DNA of 64,000 nt, taken from assembly GCF_001428105.1 (NCBI RefSeq), contig NZ_LMSJ01000008.1, forward strand, positions 1 through 64,000, written 5' to 3'. The position numbers and the translations under genes were made by a program. The DNA is from Paenibacillus sp. Soil766. Its GTDB lineage: Bacteria > Bacillota > Bacilli > Paenibacillales > NBRC-103111. The notes under the pieces are model-generated. The model was not told the origin of the DNA. It worked only from the letters and a program-made list of their open reading frames with translations, and did not search any database. This document shows positions 1 through 8,174 of this stretch, one piece after another. How positions within the stretch are numbered: the stretch's first letter is position 1; every line of letters begins with the position of its first letter.

Positions 1-94
1 GTTGGCGGAATTCACTCATCTCGGACACCTCGTAATTTGGATAGGTCTATTATCTAACTCCCCAATTCGTTGTGTCCACTACTAAGTCTAAATT

Positions 95-320
95 CATTAA
101 CGCCCCAAAAGGGCGTTAATGCTTGTGATCCAGCTCGTCGCAGCGAAAGTGCCACTGAATAAGACCCTTTTCGGGCCTTATACGCGTGATCGAGCGAGTG
201 GAACGCGGCATTAACGCCCCAAAAGGGCGCTAAAGCTTATGATCGAGCTCGTCGCAGTGGAAGCGCCACTGAATAAGGCCCTTTTCGGGCCTTATTCGCG
301 TGATCGAGCTCGCTCTATCG
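95..320. repeat. Tandem pair of about 114-bp hairpin-rich repeat units
   Basis: Two imperfect copies start at 95 and 209. Each begins with CATTAACGCCC; in copy 1 this forms a perfect 11-bp stem with the arm at 111-121 around the loop CAAAA. Each also carries a second hairpin of AATAAGGCCC type; in copy 2 this is a perfect 10-bp stem, 272-281 with 287-296, around TTTTC. Copy 2 has a third small hairpin, CAGTGG/CCACTG. There is no open reading frame. The arrangement resembles a REP/BIME-like intergenic element; function unknown. Confidence 0.7.
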
Positions 321-325
321 TAAAT

Positions 326-360
326 AGAGCACCCTGATTTCTCCTCCAGGATGCTCTTTC
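326..360 (-). terminator. Probable terminator of the radical SAM gene
   Basis: AGAGCACCCTG (326-336) pairs with CAGGATGCTCT (347-357). Read on the minus strand the stem lies just downstream of the radical SAM gene and is followed by TATTTA, so the T-run is weak. Confidence 0.55.
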
Positions 361-381
361 GGCATGCAGATATAGTCTAAC

Positions 382-1347
382 TCATACTTGCTCAGCTTTC
401 CCCGCCCAATACTTCCCTTGCCACGTATTCCGCTCAGTGAGCAATTTATCAAAAGCGTTCAACACTTCCCACTTCTTAAGACTCCACATCGGTCCGATCA
501 GTAGATCTCGCGGAGCATCTCCGGTGAGTCGATGAACGATCATCTCTGGTGGTAAAATCTCCAAAGTATCCACGATTAGTTTGACGTACTCATCCTTCTC
601 CAAGAACTGCAACAAACCAGCTTCATATTGTTTCACCATCGGTGTTTTGCGCATGAGATGAAGCAAATGAATCTTAATGCCTTGTACATCCATTTGAGCA
701 ACAGCTTTCCCTGTATCCAGCATCATCTCGTGGGTTTCTCCAGGTAAGCCATAAATAATGTGTGCACACACCCGAATATTATGTTTGCGCAGCTTAGCAA
801 CAGCATCCAAATAACATTGGGTATCGTGGGCGCGATTGATCAGTACGGAAGTGGATTCATGCACGGTTTGTAAACCCATTTCCACCCATAAATAGGTGCG
901 CTGATTCAATTCAGCTAGATATTCAATGACATCATCTGGCAAGCAATCTGGCCGCGTGGCGATAGATAAGCCGACAACACCAGGCTGTTTCAAAATCTCT
1001 TCATAGTACTCCCGCAGCTCTTCAACGGGCGCATAGGTATTCGTGTAAGCCTGAAAATAGCCAATGTAATTGGCTTCCGGCCATTTTTGATGCTGCAGAT
1101 CACGGATCTTGTTAAATTGTGTGACAAGATCGTCGCGGCGACTTCCAGCGAAATCTCCTGATCCACGTGCACTGCAGAAGGTACAGCCGCCAGTTGCAAT
1201 CTTACCGTCCCGATTAGGACATGTGAAACCAGCATCTAACATGACTTTGAATACTTTACCGCCTAAATTCTCGCGCATTTCATAATTCCATGTATGGAAA
1301 CGTTTATCGCCCCAAAGCTGAGGTGATTCCTGGATCATTGTAGACAT
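382..1347 (-). CDS. TIGR01212 family radical SAM protein (YtqA-like)
   Basis: A 321-residue cytoplasmic radical SAM enzyme. The cluster-binding cysteines are in the family-specific spacing near residues 43-58 (CPNRDG followed by GGCTFC), with the conserved GSGDFAG stretch just after. The N-terminal KRFHTWNYEMRENLGGKVFKV also matches this family. The barrel continues through GLSIATRPDC, WVEMGLQTVHE and HIIYGLPGET. The substrate is not known to me; the family is related to the elongator-type radical SAM group. The ATG start has AAAGGAT about eight bases upstream. It is transcribed alone, and a hairpin follows its stop. Confidence 0.88.
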   Translation of the reverse strand: MSTMIQESPQLWGDKRFHTWNYEMRENLGGKVFKVMLDAGFTCPNRDGKIATGGCTFCSARGSGDFAGSRRDDLVTQFNKIRDLQHQKWPEANYIGYFQAYTNTYAPVEELREYYEEILKQPGVVGLSIATRPDCLPDDVIEYLAELNQRTYLWVEMGLQTVHESTSVLINRAHDTQCYLDAVAKLRKHNIRVCAHIIYGLPGETHEMMLDTGKAVAQMDVQGIKIHLLHLMRKTPMVKQYEAGLLQFLEKDEYVKLIVDTLEILPPEMIVHRLTGDAPRDLLIGPMWSLKKWEVLNAFDKLLTERNTWQGKYWAGKAEQV

Positions 1348-1554
1348 AGGACATATCCTTTCTTTCAGTTACTTCTCTTTCCGCAAAATCCCGCCTTTGG
1401 AGGACTGTGTTGTCGTTTTGTTCAACCTATATTGTAGCGAAATTTGCGCATGAAAGCGACCCCTGCCTTTCCAACAAGTCCCCCGATAAAACCTCGCAAC
1501 TACGAGCATGATAACTTTGCACCACAATTACGAGCTGAGAGGGGAATGGACTAC

Positions 1555-2196
1555 ATGAAAAAGTTTCGTACGATAACTTTGGCGGTAGCATTGACAACAG
1601 CTTTAAGTATGGGGGCATCAGGGGTTCAGGCAACGCAAATGGATACAGGAAATGCAGTCGGAACGGGATCACCAATTGGGACATTGGGGACAGGGACAAC
1701 GGGGACTACGACTTCAACGGGCTACACAGGAAGCAATTATGATGCCACCTCACCGGGAATGGGGCTTGGGACGGGCGTCAGTTCACAGAACTTTAGTGGA
1801 AATGGAACGAACGGCATTTATAATGGGAATCTAACGACCCCAAACACGTATTCTGGCTATGGGACACCCGGGAGAGGCACTGGCGTTATGGACCATATGA
1901 ATGGATATGGAACGAATCCTGTTGAAAAAGGGGCTAATGCGGTTGAGAGAGGTGTCCAACGCGGAGCCAATGCGATTGAGCGGGGTGTCGATCGCAGCGC
2001 AAACATGGTGGATAGAATGAGTACGAAAAGCCTTTCAACAACAACACCTAGCACTTATGGTACTAATTCTTATCGAGCTAATGCAACCACGGATAATGAC
2101 AATGATATGGATTGGGGTTGGTTAGGTCTGGTAGGTTTATTGGGTTTAGCAGGTCTACGAAGTAATAATAAAAGAAGAGACGAAAGCTACAAATAA
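1555..2196 (+). CDS. Secreted WGxxGxxG family protein
   Basis: An exported low-complexity protein of about 213 residues. An upstream in-frame ATG at 1444 exists, but the ATG at 1555 is preferred: it has GAGGGG about ten bases upstream and starts directly with a signal peptide (MKKFRTITLAVALTTALSMG, with VQA as a probable cleavage site). The mature part is rich in Gly, Thr and Ser. A central segment repeats a NAVERGVQRGANAIERGVDR-like pattern. The C-terminus has WGWLGLVGLLGLAGL followed by a basic tail, which is the WGxxGxxG anchoring motif of Bacillus and Paenibacillus proteins. Envelope location is inferred; no enzymatic role is visible. Confidence 0.75.
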   Translation: MKKFRTITLAVALTTALSMGASGVQATQMDTGNAVGTGSPIGTLGTGTTGTTTSTGYTGSNYDATSPGMGLGTGVSSQNFSGNGTNGIYNGNLTTPNTYSGYGTPGRGTGVMDHMNGYGTNPVEKGANAVERGVQRGANAIERGVDRSANMVDRMSTKSLSTTTPSTYGTNSYRANATTDNDNDMDWGWLGLVGLLGLAGLRSNNKRRDESYK

Positions 2197-2213
2197 ACAG
2201 CTTCTAAGAGCGA

Positions 2214-2245
2214 AGCACCTTCCATTTCGGAAGGTGTTTTCTTTT
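2214..2245 (+). terminator. Intrinsic terminator
   Basis: CACCTTCC (2216-2223), loop ATTTC, GGAAGGTG (2229-2236), then TTTTCTTTT. It closes the WGxxGxxG gene. Confidence 0.85.
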
Positions 2246-2344
2246 ATTCTTCCATTCATCTACTAGAGGAAAGTTTTGATTTTTTTTATAGAATCGTCTA
2301 TGATTTGTATTCGAAAGCATGTGCGTGTAGGAGGCAAATGAATA

Positions 2345-3109
2345 ATGCGTTTACGGGGCAGAAAAGGTATCAGAGAAGATATAGAACGTCAAAAAGAACT
2401 CGTTGTACTAAACGCCAAGGATTATAAAGGCAAATGGTCCGAGTTGTTCGGAAACAATAACCCGATTCATGCCGAGCTGGGGATGGGGAAAGGGCGCTTT
2501 ATTAGTGAAATGAGCAAGAAATATCCGGACATCAATTTCATTGGTGTGGATATGTATGATGAATTAATTCGCAAGGCAAGTGAGAAAGCTAAAGTTGCAC
2601 ATGAAATTACCGTGGAGAATGAAGAAGATGCGGTGCTTAACATTCCAAACTTAAGACTGATGCTATTCAATATCGAGCATATTGAAGAAGCATTTGCTGA
2701 AGGTGAGTTAGAGCGCGTATATTTGAACTTTAGTGACCCATGGCCGAAGAAAAAGCACGCGCGAAGACGTCTGACGCATCCAGGCTTTGTTGCCAAATAT
2801 CAACAAATTCTGAACGCAAAGGGCGAAATTCATTTGAAAACTGATTCGCAATCCTTATTCGAATTCTCATTGAATTCATTTGCGGATATGGGTCTAAGAA
2901 TGCGTAATATTTCGTTGAATCTTCATGTAGAAGGAATTCACCCGGATCATGTAATGACCGAATACGAAACGAAATTCGCAGGTCAAGGTATGAATATTCA
3001 TCGCTGTGAAGTTGTAATCGGACAAGAAGCATTGTCTACACATCAAGAACAGCTGAAACAAGCTTCTGCTTCTGCCTTAGCCGCTGAATCGAAAGAATCA
3101 GCTGAATAA
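2345..3109 (+). CDS. trmB: tRNA (guanine-N7-)-methyltransferase
   Basis: Methylates N7 of G46 in tRNA using S-adenosylmethionine. The SAM-binding motif ELGMGKG is near residues 44-50, the acidic ribose-binding motif GVDMYD near 67, and the family signature NFSDPWPKKKHARRRL near 128. These leave little doubt about the family. At 254 residues it is longer than the usual 210-220; the extra part is an Ala/Ser/Glu-rich C-terminal tail after about residue 225. AGGAGG lies just ahead of the ATG. It converges with the glycosyltransferase gene. Confidence 0.95.
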   Translation: MRLRGRKGIREDIERQKELVVLNAKDYKGKWSELFGNNNPIHAELGMGKGRFISEMSKKYPDINFIGVDMYDELIRKASEKAKVAHEITVENEEDAVLNIPNLRLMLFNIEHIEEAFAEGELERVYLNFSDPWPKKKHARRRLTHPGFVAKYQQILNAKGEIHLKTDSQSLFEFSLNSFADMGLRMRNISLNLHVEGIHPDHVMTEYETKFAGQGMNIHRCEVVIGQEALSTHQEQLKQASASALAAESKESAE

Positions 3110-3120
3110 GCTTCCCAAAC

Positions 3121-3170
3121 AAACAGACTTATCCATGTTGCCAATGCGCAGCAAAGATAGTCTGTTTTTT
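3121..3170. terminator. Shared terminator between convergent genes
   Basis: AAACAGACT (3121-3129) pairs with AGTCTGTTT (3159-3167), followed by a T-run on the plus strand; on the minus strand the 5' arm reads out into TTTGTTTG. It lies between trmB and the convergent glycosyltransferase. Confidence 0.65.
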
Positions 3171-4298
3171 TCATCCTAACAACTGGAGAATGACTTCTGA
3201 ACCATCACCCGTAGGCAGCTGGCTCTTCCTTTGTTGATTGGAAACACGTTTGGCCTGCACATCCGCATAGCGGCTAGCCAGCATGGACAACCAGTGAGAG
3301 ATCGTATCCGCTGATTGGATTGATTCGCCGAAGCCAAGTTTAGTAAAATAATGCACGTTTTCTTCTTCTTGGCCTGGAAGGGGATCATAGAATAACATGG
3401 GAATCGATTTGGCCAGCCCTTCTGAACACGTCATTCCTCCTGGCTTCGTAACGAGCAGGTCGGAGACTTCCATCAACTTGCCGATCTCTTGCGTAAATCT
3501 GAGCAGGTGAATATGAGGGTGCTGATACCGCGGATCTGCTGCTAGTTTTGAAATGGCTTTGTGGTTATGCCCTAAGCAGAATATGAACTGAATTCGGTCT
3601 CTCCACGTTAGTAAATGCTCGCTCAATGAATCCCCGCCGATGAGGCCCCAACCACCGCCCATGACCAATACAGTAGGCAGCGCAGATAGTCCGAATTGTT
3701 GTCGAATCAGCGTTCGATCGTGTGCTTCCCGAAAGCTGGGATGCACAGGAATTCCTGTTATTTCGACATGGGCAGCCGCGATGCCATGTACGATGAGTTT
3801 ATGCTTCACATCCTCGGAAGACACCATGTATTTATTCACTTCATGGCTGACCCACGTTCCATGAACATCGTAATCCGTGATAACCGTGCACAACGGGATG
3901 TGTAAACCAGCCCTTTTCAATCGAGACACAACGACGCTGGGAAAAGGATGCGTACATACGATGGCTTGTGGTGCCCAATGCCTGATCATAGCTGCCGTTT
4001 GCGCATAGAAAATGCGATGCAGGGCGAGCTGTGTCAACGGATTAAGCGATTTTTGGTATTGAGCACGGTATAAGCGACCATACAATTTAGGCTGCACAGC
4101 GATGGTTTTCTTATAAGCGCCTAGAATCCAGGGGGCCAGCGTGGGATGGAGGAAGGAGCCGAGCTCCACGACACGGGTTTCGATCGTAGCGCAGCGTTGC
4201 TCCAAACTACTGGCCAATGCGAATGCAGCTTGCGTATGGCCGGCACCGAAGCCTTCGGATAGGATGAGTACTCTTCTTTTTCGCGATACTTGTTCCAT
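3171..4298 (-). CDS. MGDG synthase/UgtP-type glycosyltransferase
   Basis: A 375-residue GT28/GT-B glycosyltransferase. The N-terminal domain starts with the MGDG-synthase signature (LILSEGFGAGHTQAA, residues 11-25) and contains CTHPFPS and TDYDVHGTW. The C-terminal half has the nucleotide-sugar site (VMGGGWGLIGG, later KPGGMTCSEGLAKSIPML). Relatives add sugars to diacylglycerol at the inner membrane face, so a glycolipid role is inferred. Only three bases separate it from the upstream PAP2 gene, and its GGGGG ribosome site lies at that junction, so the two are co-transcribed. The acceptor is not established. Confidence 0.82.
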   Translation of the reverse strand: MEQVSRKRRVLILSEGFGAGHTQAAFALASSLEQRCATIETRVVELGSFLHPTLAPWILGAYKKTIAVQPKLYGRLYRAQYQKSLNPLTQLALHRIFYAQTAAMIRHWAPQAIVCTHPFPSVVVSRLKRAGLHIPLCTVITDYDVHGTWVSHEVNKYMVSSEDVKHKLIVHGIAAAHVEITGIPVHPSFREAHDRTLIRQQFGLSALPTVLVMGGGWGLIGGDSLSEHLLTWRDRIQFIFCLGHNHKAISKLAADPRYQHPHIHLLRFTQEIGKLMEVSDLLVTKPGGMTCSEGLAKSIPMLFYDPLPGQEEENVHYFTKLGFGESIQSADTISHWLSMLASRYADVQAKRVSNQQRKSQLPTGDGSEVILQLLG

Positions 4299-4301
4299 GA
4301 A

Positions 4302-4832
4302 TTACCCCCAGAATGCGACTGTCACTATTGATGCCGTCGTTCCAATCAAGCAACCTACAACACAATCTGATGGATAATGAAGCCCCAAGTAAATCCGCGA
4401 CAGACCAACAACTAATGCAAGCGGGATCAATGCGAGTCCTAGAACGGGTAGAGCATAAACGAAAGGTACGATAAATGAGAAAATAGCTGTGGTATGCCCA
4501 GAGGGGAAGGAGTGATCCGTCAGAGGGTTCTTATGTGTAATTGTTTGAGGATGGACAAGGTAGGGGCGAAGTCTAGGGTATCTCTTTTTCATAATGGCAA
4601 CAGGAATATGGCTGATGGTTAAAGCAAGTAGTGCTTGAATTCCAGCTATACGCAGCGAGCCTTGCCCAAAACAGGCCATGCATAAAGAGATCATGATCGA
4701 TGCCGTGGCACCGCCTAAATGTGTAATTTTCGTGAAAAATTGATCGAGAAAATGATGTTGGATTCGTTGATTGACGAAGTGGAATAGACGTGTTTCATGA
4801 TCCTGAAGCCAATGGACAACTTTGCTGCTCAT
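4302..4832 (-). CDS. PAP2 family phosphatase (membrane)
   Basis: A 176-residue integral membrane phosphatase of the PAP2 superfamily. All three catalytic motifs are present in order: KRYPRLRP (motif 1), PSGHTT (motif 2) and SRIYLGLHYPSD (motif 3), separated by hydrophobic segments. Likely substrates are phosphatidic acid, phosphatidylglycerophosphate or undecaprenyl pyrophosphate. Pairing with a diacylglycerol-type glycosyltransferase makes phosphatidic acid to diacylglycerol an attractive but unproven choice. First gene of a two-gene minus-strand operon. Confidence 0.85.
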   Translation of the reverse strand: MSSKVVHWLQDHETRLFHFVNQRIQHHFLDQFFTKITHLGGATASIMISLCMACFGQGSLRIAGIQALLALTISHIPVAIMKKRYPRLRPYLVHPQTITHKNPLTDHSFPSGHTTAIFSFIVPFVYALPVLGLALIPLALVVGLSRIYLGLHYPSDCVVGCLIGTTASIVTVAFWG

Positions 4833-5231
4833 GAGTAACCGCCTCCTTCTAACTTAGAATTGCTCGCTATTTCTATTGTACGAAGGGTTTATTAGAGGGG
4901 GATTAACTGGATGATAAATATTCATAAATTCCATTTAATGTTGCACTAATCTGGCGTTAACATTGGTGTGGTAACATGGCAATTATCTCTTGTTAGTGTT
5001 GCCGAAAATTGGAACGGATATCCCGCCGCAGCTGAGGTTGGTATGTCCTAATTGTGAACGACGGACTGTTAACGACTTTGTTATGCGAATGTTGTAAGGT
5101 GGTTAGATCTATCCATTAACAGGGTATTTAAGCAAAAGTTGTCAGCCAATAGCTGAGTAATTTATAATAAGGACGTCACCACGTAGAAAAGGTAGTGTTC
5201 GTCTAAATGGTGAACTTTTGGTACACAATAT
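4833..5231. other. Intergenic region without a recognised feature
   Basis: About 400 AT-rich bases between the PAP2 gene (minus strand) and the GT2 locus (plus strand). It must hold divergent promoters, but no -35/-10 pair or operator could be assigned with confidence. Small imperfect palindromes are present, such as GGCAA/TTGCC around 4979-5006. No riboswitch was recognised. Confidence 0.5.
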
Positions 5232-5399
5232 ATGAAAAACGATGAAAACAAGACATTTTCGACCCGATTTCAAGCGCATGCTCTATTCGGTGTGTGCGAA
5301 CCTCCCAAATATCAAAGAACTGACGCTTTTTCGGAGTTTGCAGACTTTGACAAACAGGGGGAAAGAGAGGAAAATCAGAAACGATTGTTTCACCGTTAG
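5232..5399 (+). CDS. Candidate 55-residue small protein
   Basis: An open frame in the long gap before the GT2 gene. Its composition is hydrophilic and protein-like, beginning MKNDENKTFS and ending KRLFHR, with an acidic/aromatic middle (FSEFADFD). There is no convincing ribosome site before the ATG at 5232, and no homologue is recognised. It may be a real small protein, a decayed gene or a chance frame. Confidence 0.28.
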   Translation: MKNDENKTFSTRFQAHALFGVCEPPKYQRTDAFSEFADFDKQGEREENQKRLFHR

Positions 5400-5484
5400 A
5401 CTTTTATCATGAATGACTGTACATAAACGCACTAGGCATACAAAAAGATAGCTGACGTGCACAAAAAAAGGGGGACTTTGCTTC

Positions 5485-6720
5485 ATGCTAGACAAGATTA
5501 TGCTTTCCGTTCAGGTTTTCTTAGCTTTGATCGGTGCGTATCAGTTGTTTTTAACGTTTTTTGGTTGGTATCGTCCCAAAAACAAGAAGATGTTTGCTCC
5601 ACAGAAATCGTTTGCTGTATTGGTTGCCGCTCATAATGAGGAACAAGTCGTTGGGGCCCTGATTGAGAATTTGAAGACATTGGATTACCCGAAAGAGCTA
5701 TTTGATATCTTCGTGATCTGTGACAACTGTACAGATAACACAGCTGACATCGCACGCCAACATGGTGTGTACGCCATGGAACGCCGGAACCCGAACCTCA
5801 GAGGCAAAGGCTACGCGATTGAATGGATGCTCAAAGAGCTATGGAAGCGTGAGCGTCAATACGACGGTGTTGTCATGTTCGATGCAGACAATCTGGTGAG
5901 TCCTGATTATTTGATCCACATGAACAACGATCTGTGTTCAGGCTCCCGCGTGATTCAAGCTTACCTGGATACCAAGAATCCGAATGACTCATGGATTACG
6001 GGTTCATTCGCAATCTCGTACTTCTATGCGAACCGTTTTGTCCAAACACCTAGATCGAACTTGGGACTTGCCAATTACCTTGGCGGTACGGGCATGTGTT
6101 TCGATTCTAATCTGCTCAAAGAAATTGGATGGCGAGCAACTAGCTTGGTTGAGGATCTTGAGTTCTCCATGAGATGTATTCAAATGGGGATCAAACCTAC
6201 TTTCAACTACGATACACGGGTTTACGATGAGAAGCCGCTATCCTTCAACGCTTCTGCTAAGCAGCGTCTACGTTGGATGCAAGGTCACTTTGAAGTAGCC
6301 AAACGCTTCTTCTTCCCTCTGCTATGGCAAGGGATTAAAACAGGAAGCTGGATGAAAATTGACGCGGCGATCTATTCGGCGAATGTATACAATTTCTTCT
6401 TTGGTGCTATATTAACGGTTATGCTATGGATACAATCCATGACATCGCATGGGACGGCTGATTCAGCCTTAGTTCATGTCAACCCAGTGGTTATCAATTC
6501 ACTCAGCTTGGCTATTTACGTGTTGCTTCCGATGTCTATGTTAATTGAGAAGGCTCATAAGAAGACGTACAAATATTTGTTGCTGTATCCGATTTTCATG
6601 CTGTCTTGGTGGCCAATCACGTTCTATGCGTTCTTCACGCAAAACAACAAACAATGGAGTCACACTGAGCATACGCGTGTCATTCGATTGGATGAAATGA
6701 AAAGTAAACAAGTGAGTTGA
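5485..6720 (+). CDS. Glycosyltransferase family 2, membrane-bound processive type
   Basis: A 411-residue GT2 enzyme with one N-terminal transmembrane segment (residues 1-25), a cytoplasmic GT-A domain, and three or four C-terminal membrane segments (about 290-390). Visible motifs are VLVAAHNEE, ICDNCTDNT, the metal-binding FDADN, the catalytic VEDLEFS and the QRLRW acceptor/processivity motif. This resembles cellulose/hyaluronan synthase-like enzymes that make and export a polysaccharide. The sugar cannot be read from sequence. AAAAAGGGGGA provides the ribosome site. It is followed by the infC leader. Confidence 0.85.
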   Translation: MLDKIMLSVQVFLALIGAYQLFLTFFGWYRPKNKKMFAPQKSFAVLVAAHNEEQVVGALIENLKTLDYPKELFDIFVICDNCTDNTADIARQHGVYAMERRNPNLRGKGYAIEWMLKELWKRERQYDGVVMFDADNLVSPDYLIHMNNDLCSGSRVIQAYLDTKNPNDSWITGSFAISYFYANRFVQTPRSNLGLANYLGGTGMCFDSNLLKEIGWRATSLVEDLEFSMRCIQMGIKPTFNYDTRVYDEKPLSFNASAKQRLRWMQGHFEVAKRFFFPLLWQGIKTGSWMKIDAAIYSANVYNFFFGAILTVMLWIQSMTSHGTADSALVHVNPVVINSLSLAIYVLLPMSMLIEKAHKKTYKYLLLYPIFMLSWWPITFYAFFTQNNKQWSHTEHTRVIRLDEMKSKQVS

Positions 6721-6928
6721 CTTTTCTAGAATGAGATGATAATATGTTTCAAGTAAAGCAGAAGCGCCCGCTTCTCACCTGACTAACGAACGTTGGCTGG
6801 TTTGAATGAATCATCATGTACATTCAATAGGTTTGTTTTAAACCTGTTATTGATGAAGATGTGGGCCCACTGTGCCCGCATCTTTTTTATATTTGGAAGA
6901 GTTACATACTTTATGGAGGTGGAACACG
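6721..6928 (+). promoter_or_regulatory. Leader of infC-rpmI-rplT (L20 leader type)
   Basis: A 5' leader of about 200 bases containing AGAAGCG/GCTTCT and a strong terminator-like hairpin. The arms are AGATGTGGGC (6857-6866) and GCCCGCATCT (6874-6883), followed by TTTTTT. It sits where Firmicutes carry the L20-autoregulated leader. Excess L20 binding the leader and promoting termination is the known mechanism in this group; assignment here rests on position and hairpin, not a covariance search. Confidence 0.72.
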
Positions 6929-7444
6929 ATTAGCAAAGACCATATGATTAATGACGAGATTCGTGTGAAGGAAGTACGCCTTATTGGGGCGGATGGAGAA
7001 CAACTTGGCATAACGCCAATTCGCGAAGCTCTTCAAATTGCACTTGACGCGAACCTTGATCTAGTAAACGTTGCACCGACGGCGAAGCCGCCTGTCTGCC
7101 GCATTATGGATTACGGCAAGTTCCGTTATGAAACGCAGAAGAAAGAAAAAGAAGCACGTAAGAATCAGAAAATTGTGGATATCAAAGAAATTCGCCTGAG
7201 TGCGACGATCGATGAACATGATTTCCAGACGAAGCTTCGCAACGCAGTTAAGTTTCTTGGTGAGGGCGATAAAGTCAAAGCTAGCGTTCGTTTCCGTGGT
7301 CGTGAAATTGCACACTCGGAGATTGGTCGCAAAGTGCTTGAGCGCCTTGCTACAGAAACTGCTGAAATCTCCTCGCAGGAGCGTGCTCCTAAGCTTGAGG
7401 GAAGAAGCATGATCATGATCTTAACGCCAAAAGCGACAACTTAG
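6929..7444 (+). CDS. infC: Translation initiation factor IF-3 (AUU start)
   Basis: IF-3 binds the 30S subunit and proofreads start codon selection. The sequence after the chosen start runs [20 protein letters not shown], matching Bacillus IF-3; later [20 protein letters not shown] and SATIDEHDF are diagnostic. The start is the ATT at 6929: GGAGGTGG lies six bases upstream, and the longer frame from ATG 6872 would begin inside the leader terminator. Rare AUU starts in infC are a known autoregulatory device. Product is 171 residues. It is followed by rpmI and rplT in one operon. Confidence 0.93.
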   Translation: MSKDHMINDEIRVKEVRLIGADGEQLGITPIREALQIALDANLDLVNVAPTAKPPVCRIMDYGKFRYETQKKEKEARKNQKIVDIKEIRLSATIDEHDFQTKLRNAVKFLGEGDKVKASVRFRGREIAHSEIGRKVLERLATETAEISSQERAPKLEGRSMIMILTPKATT

Positions 7445-7475
7445 GCGAGTATACTAAATTAGGAGGAACAACAAC

Positions 7476-7679
7476 ATGCCGAAAATGAAAACACACAGCA
7501 GCCTGAAAGGCCGTTTCAAAATCACTGGCACAGGCAAAGTGATGAGATACAAACAAGGTAAGAACCACTTGCTTTCTGGTAAATCATCCAAGCAAAAACG
7601 CGTATTGTCCACGAACCCAACAATGGCTCCTGGCGATGTACGTCGTTTGCAACAACAACTGTCCCTTATCAAAGGTTAA
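7476..7679 (+). CDS. rpmI: 50S ribosomal protein L35
   Basis: A 67-residue basic protein with the L35 signature MPKMKTHSSLKGRFK and a conserved KSSKQKR block. It is a component of the large ribosomal subunit. AGGAGG lies just upstream, and it is 31 bases after infC in the conserved infC-rpmI-rplT order. Confidence 0.97.
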   Translation: MPKMKTHSSLKGRFKITGTGKVMRYKQGKNHLLSGKSSKQKRVLSTNPTMAPGDVRRLQQQLSLIKG

Positions 7680-7735
7680 TTGTAACATAGCATAACATTC
7701 GAACATCATTTATATATCCCAGGAGGTAGTTCACA

Positions 7736-8095
7736 ATGGCAAGAGTCAAGGGCGGATTTATTCGCGCTCACCGTCGTAAGAAAATTTTGAAATTAGCAAA
7801 AGGTTATTTCGGTTCCAAACACCGTTTATTTAAAACAGCTAAAGAGCAAGTAATGAAGTCATTGGTATATGCATACCGTGACCGTCGTCAAACAAAACGT
7901 AACTTCCGTAGACTTTGGATTACTCGTATCAATGCAGGCGCTCGCCAAAACGGCTTGAGCTACAGCAAATTGATGCACGGCCTTAAATTGGCTGGTATCG
8001 AAGTTAACCGTAAAATCTTGGCTGATCTAGCTGTGAATGATTCCAAAGCGTTCAACGATTTGGCTACAGCTGCAAAAGCGAAAGTAAACGCGTAA
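7736..8095 (+). CDS. rplT: 50S ribosomal protein L20
   Basis: A 119-residue basic protein matching L20 along its length ([19 protein letters not shown], then [11 protein letters not shown] and [11 protein letters not shown]). It is an early assembly protein of the large subunit and the likely repressor of its own operon through the upstream leader. AGGAGGT precedes the ATG by a normal distance. Last gene of the operon, followed by a strong terminator. Confidence 0.97.
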   Translation: MARVKGGFIRAHRRKKILKLAKGYFGSKHRLFKTAKEQVMKSLVYAYRDRRQTKRNFRRLWITRINAGARQNGLSYSKLMHGLKLAGIEVNRKILADLAVNDSKAFNDLATAAKAKVNA

Positions 8096-8112
8096 GCGAT
8101 CCGATATGCCTA

Positions 8113-8148
8113 AGAGCTTGTCCCCACCAGGGGGCAGGCTCTTTTTTT
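8113..8148 (+). terminator. Intrinsic terminator of infC-rpmI-rplT
   Basis: AGAGCTTGTCCCC, loop ACCA, GGGGGCAGGCTCT, then TTTTTTT. Confidence 0.9.
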
Positions 8149-8174
8149 ATCTTAATGGAGAAATGCTGCAGAAC

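Noticed and set aside
5283-5495. Minus-strand 70-codon frame with hydrophobic stretches
   Set aside because: It lies over the GT2 upstream region, begins inside the GT2 gene and lacks a ribosome site.
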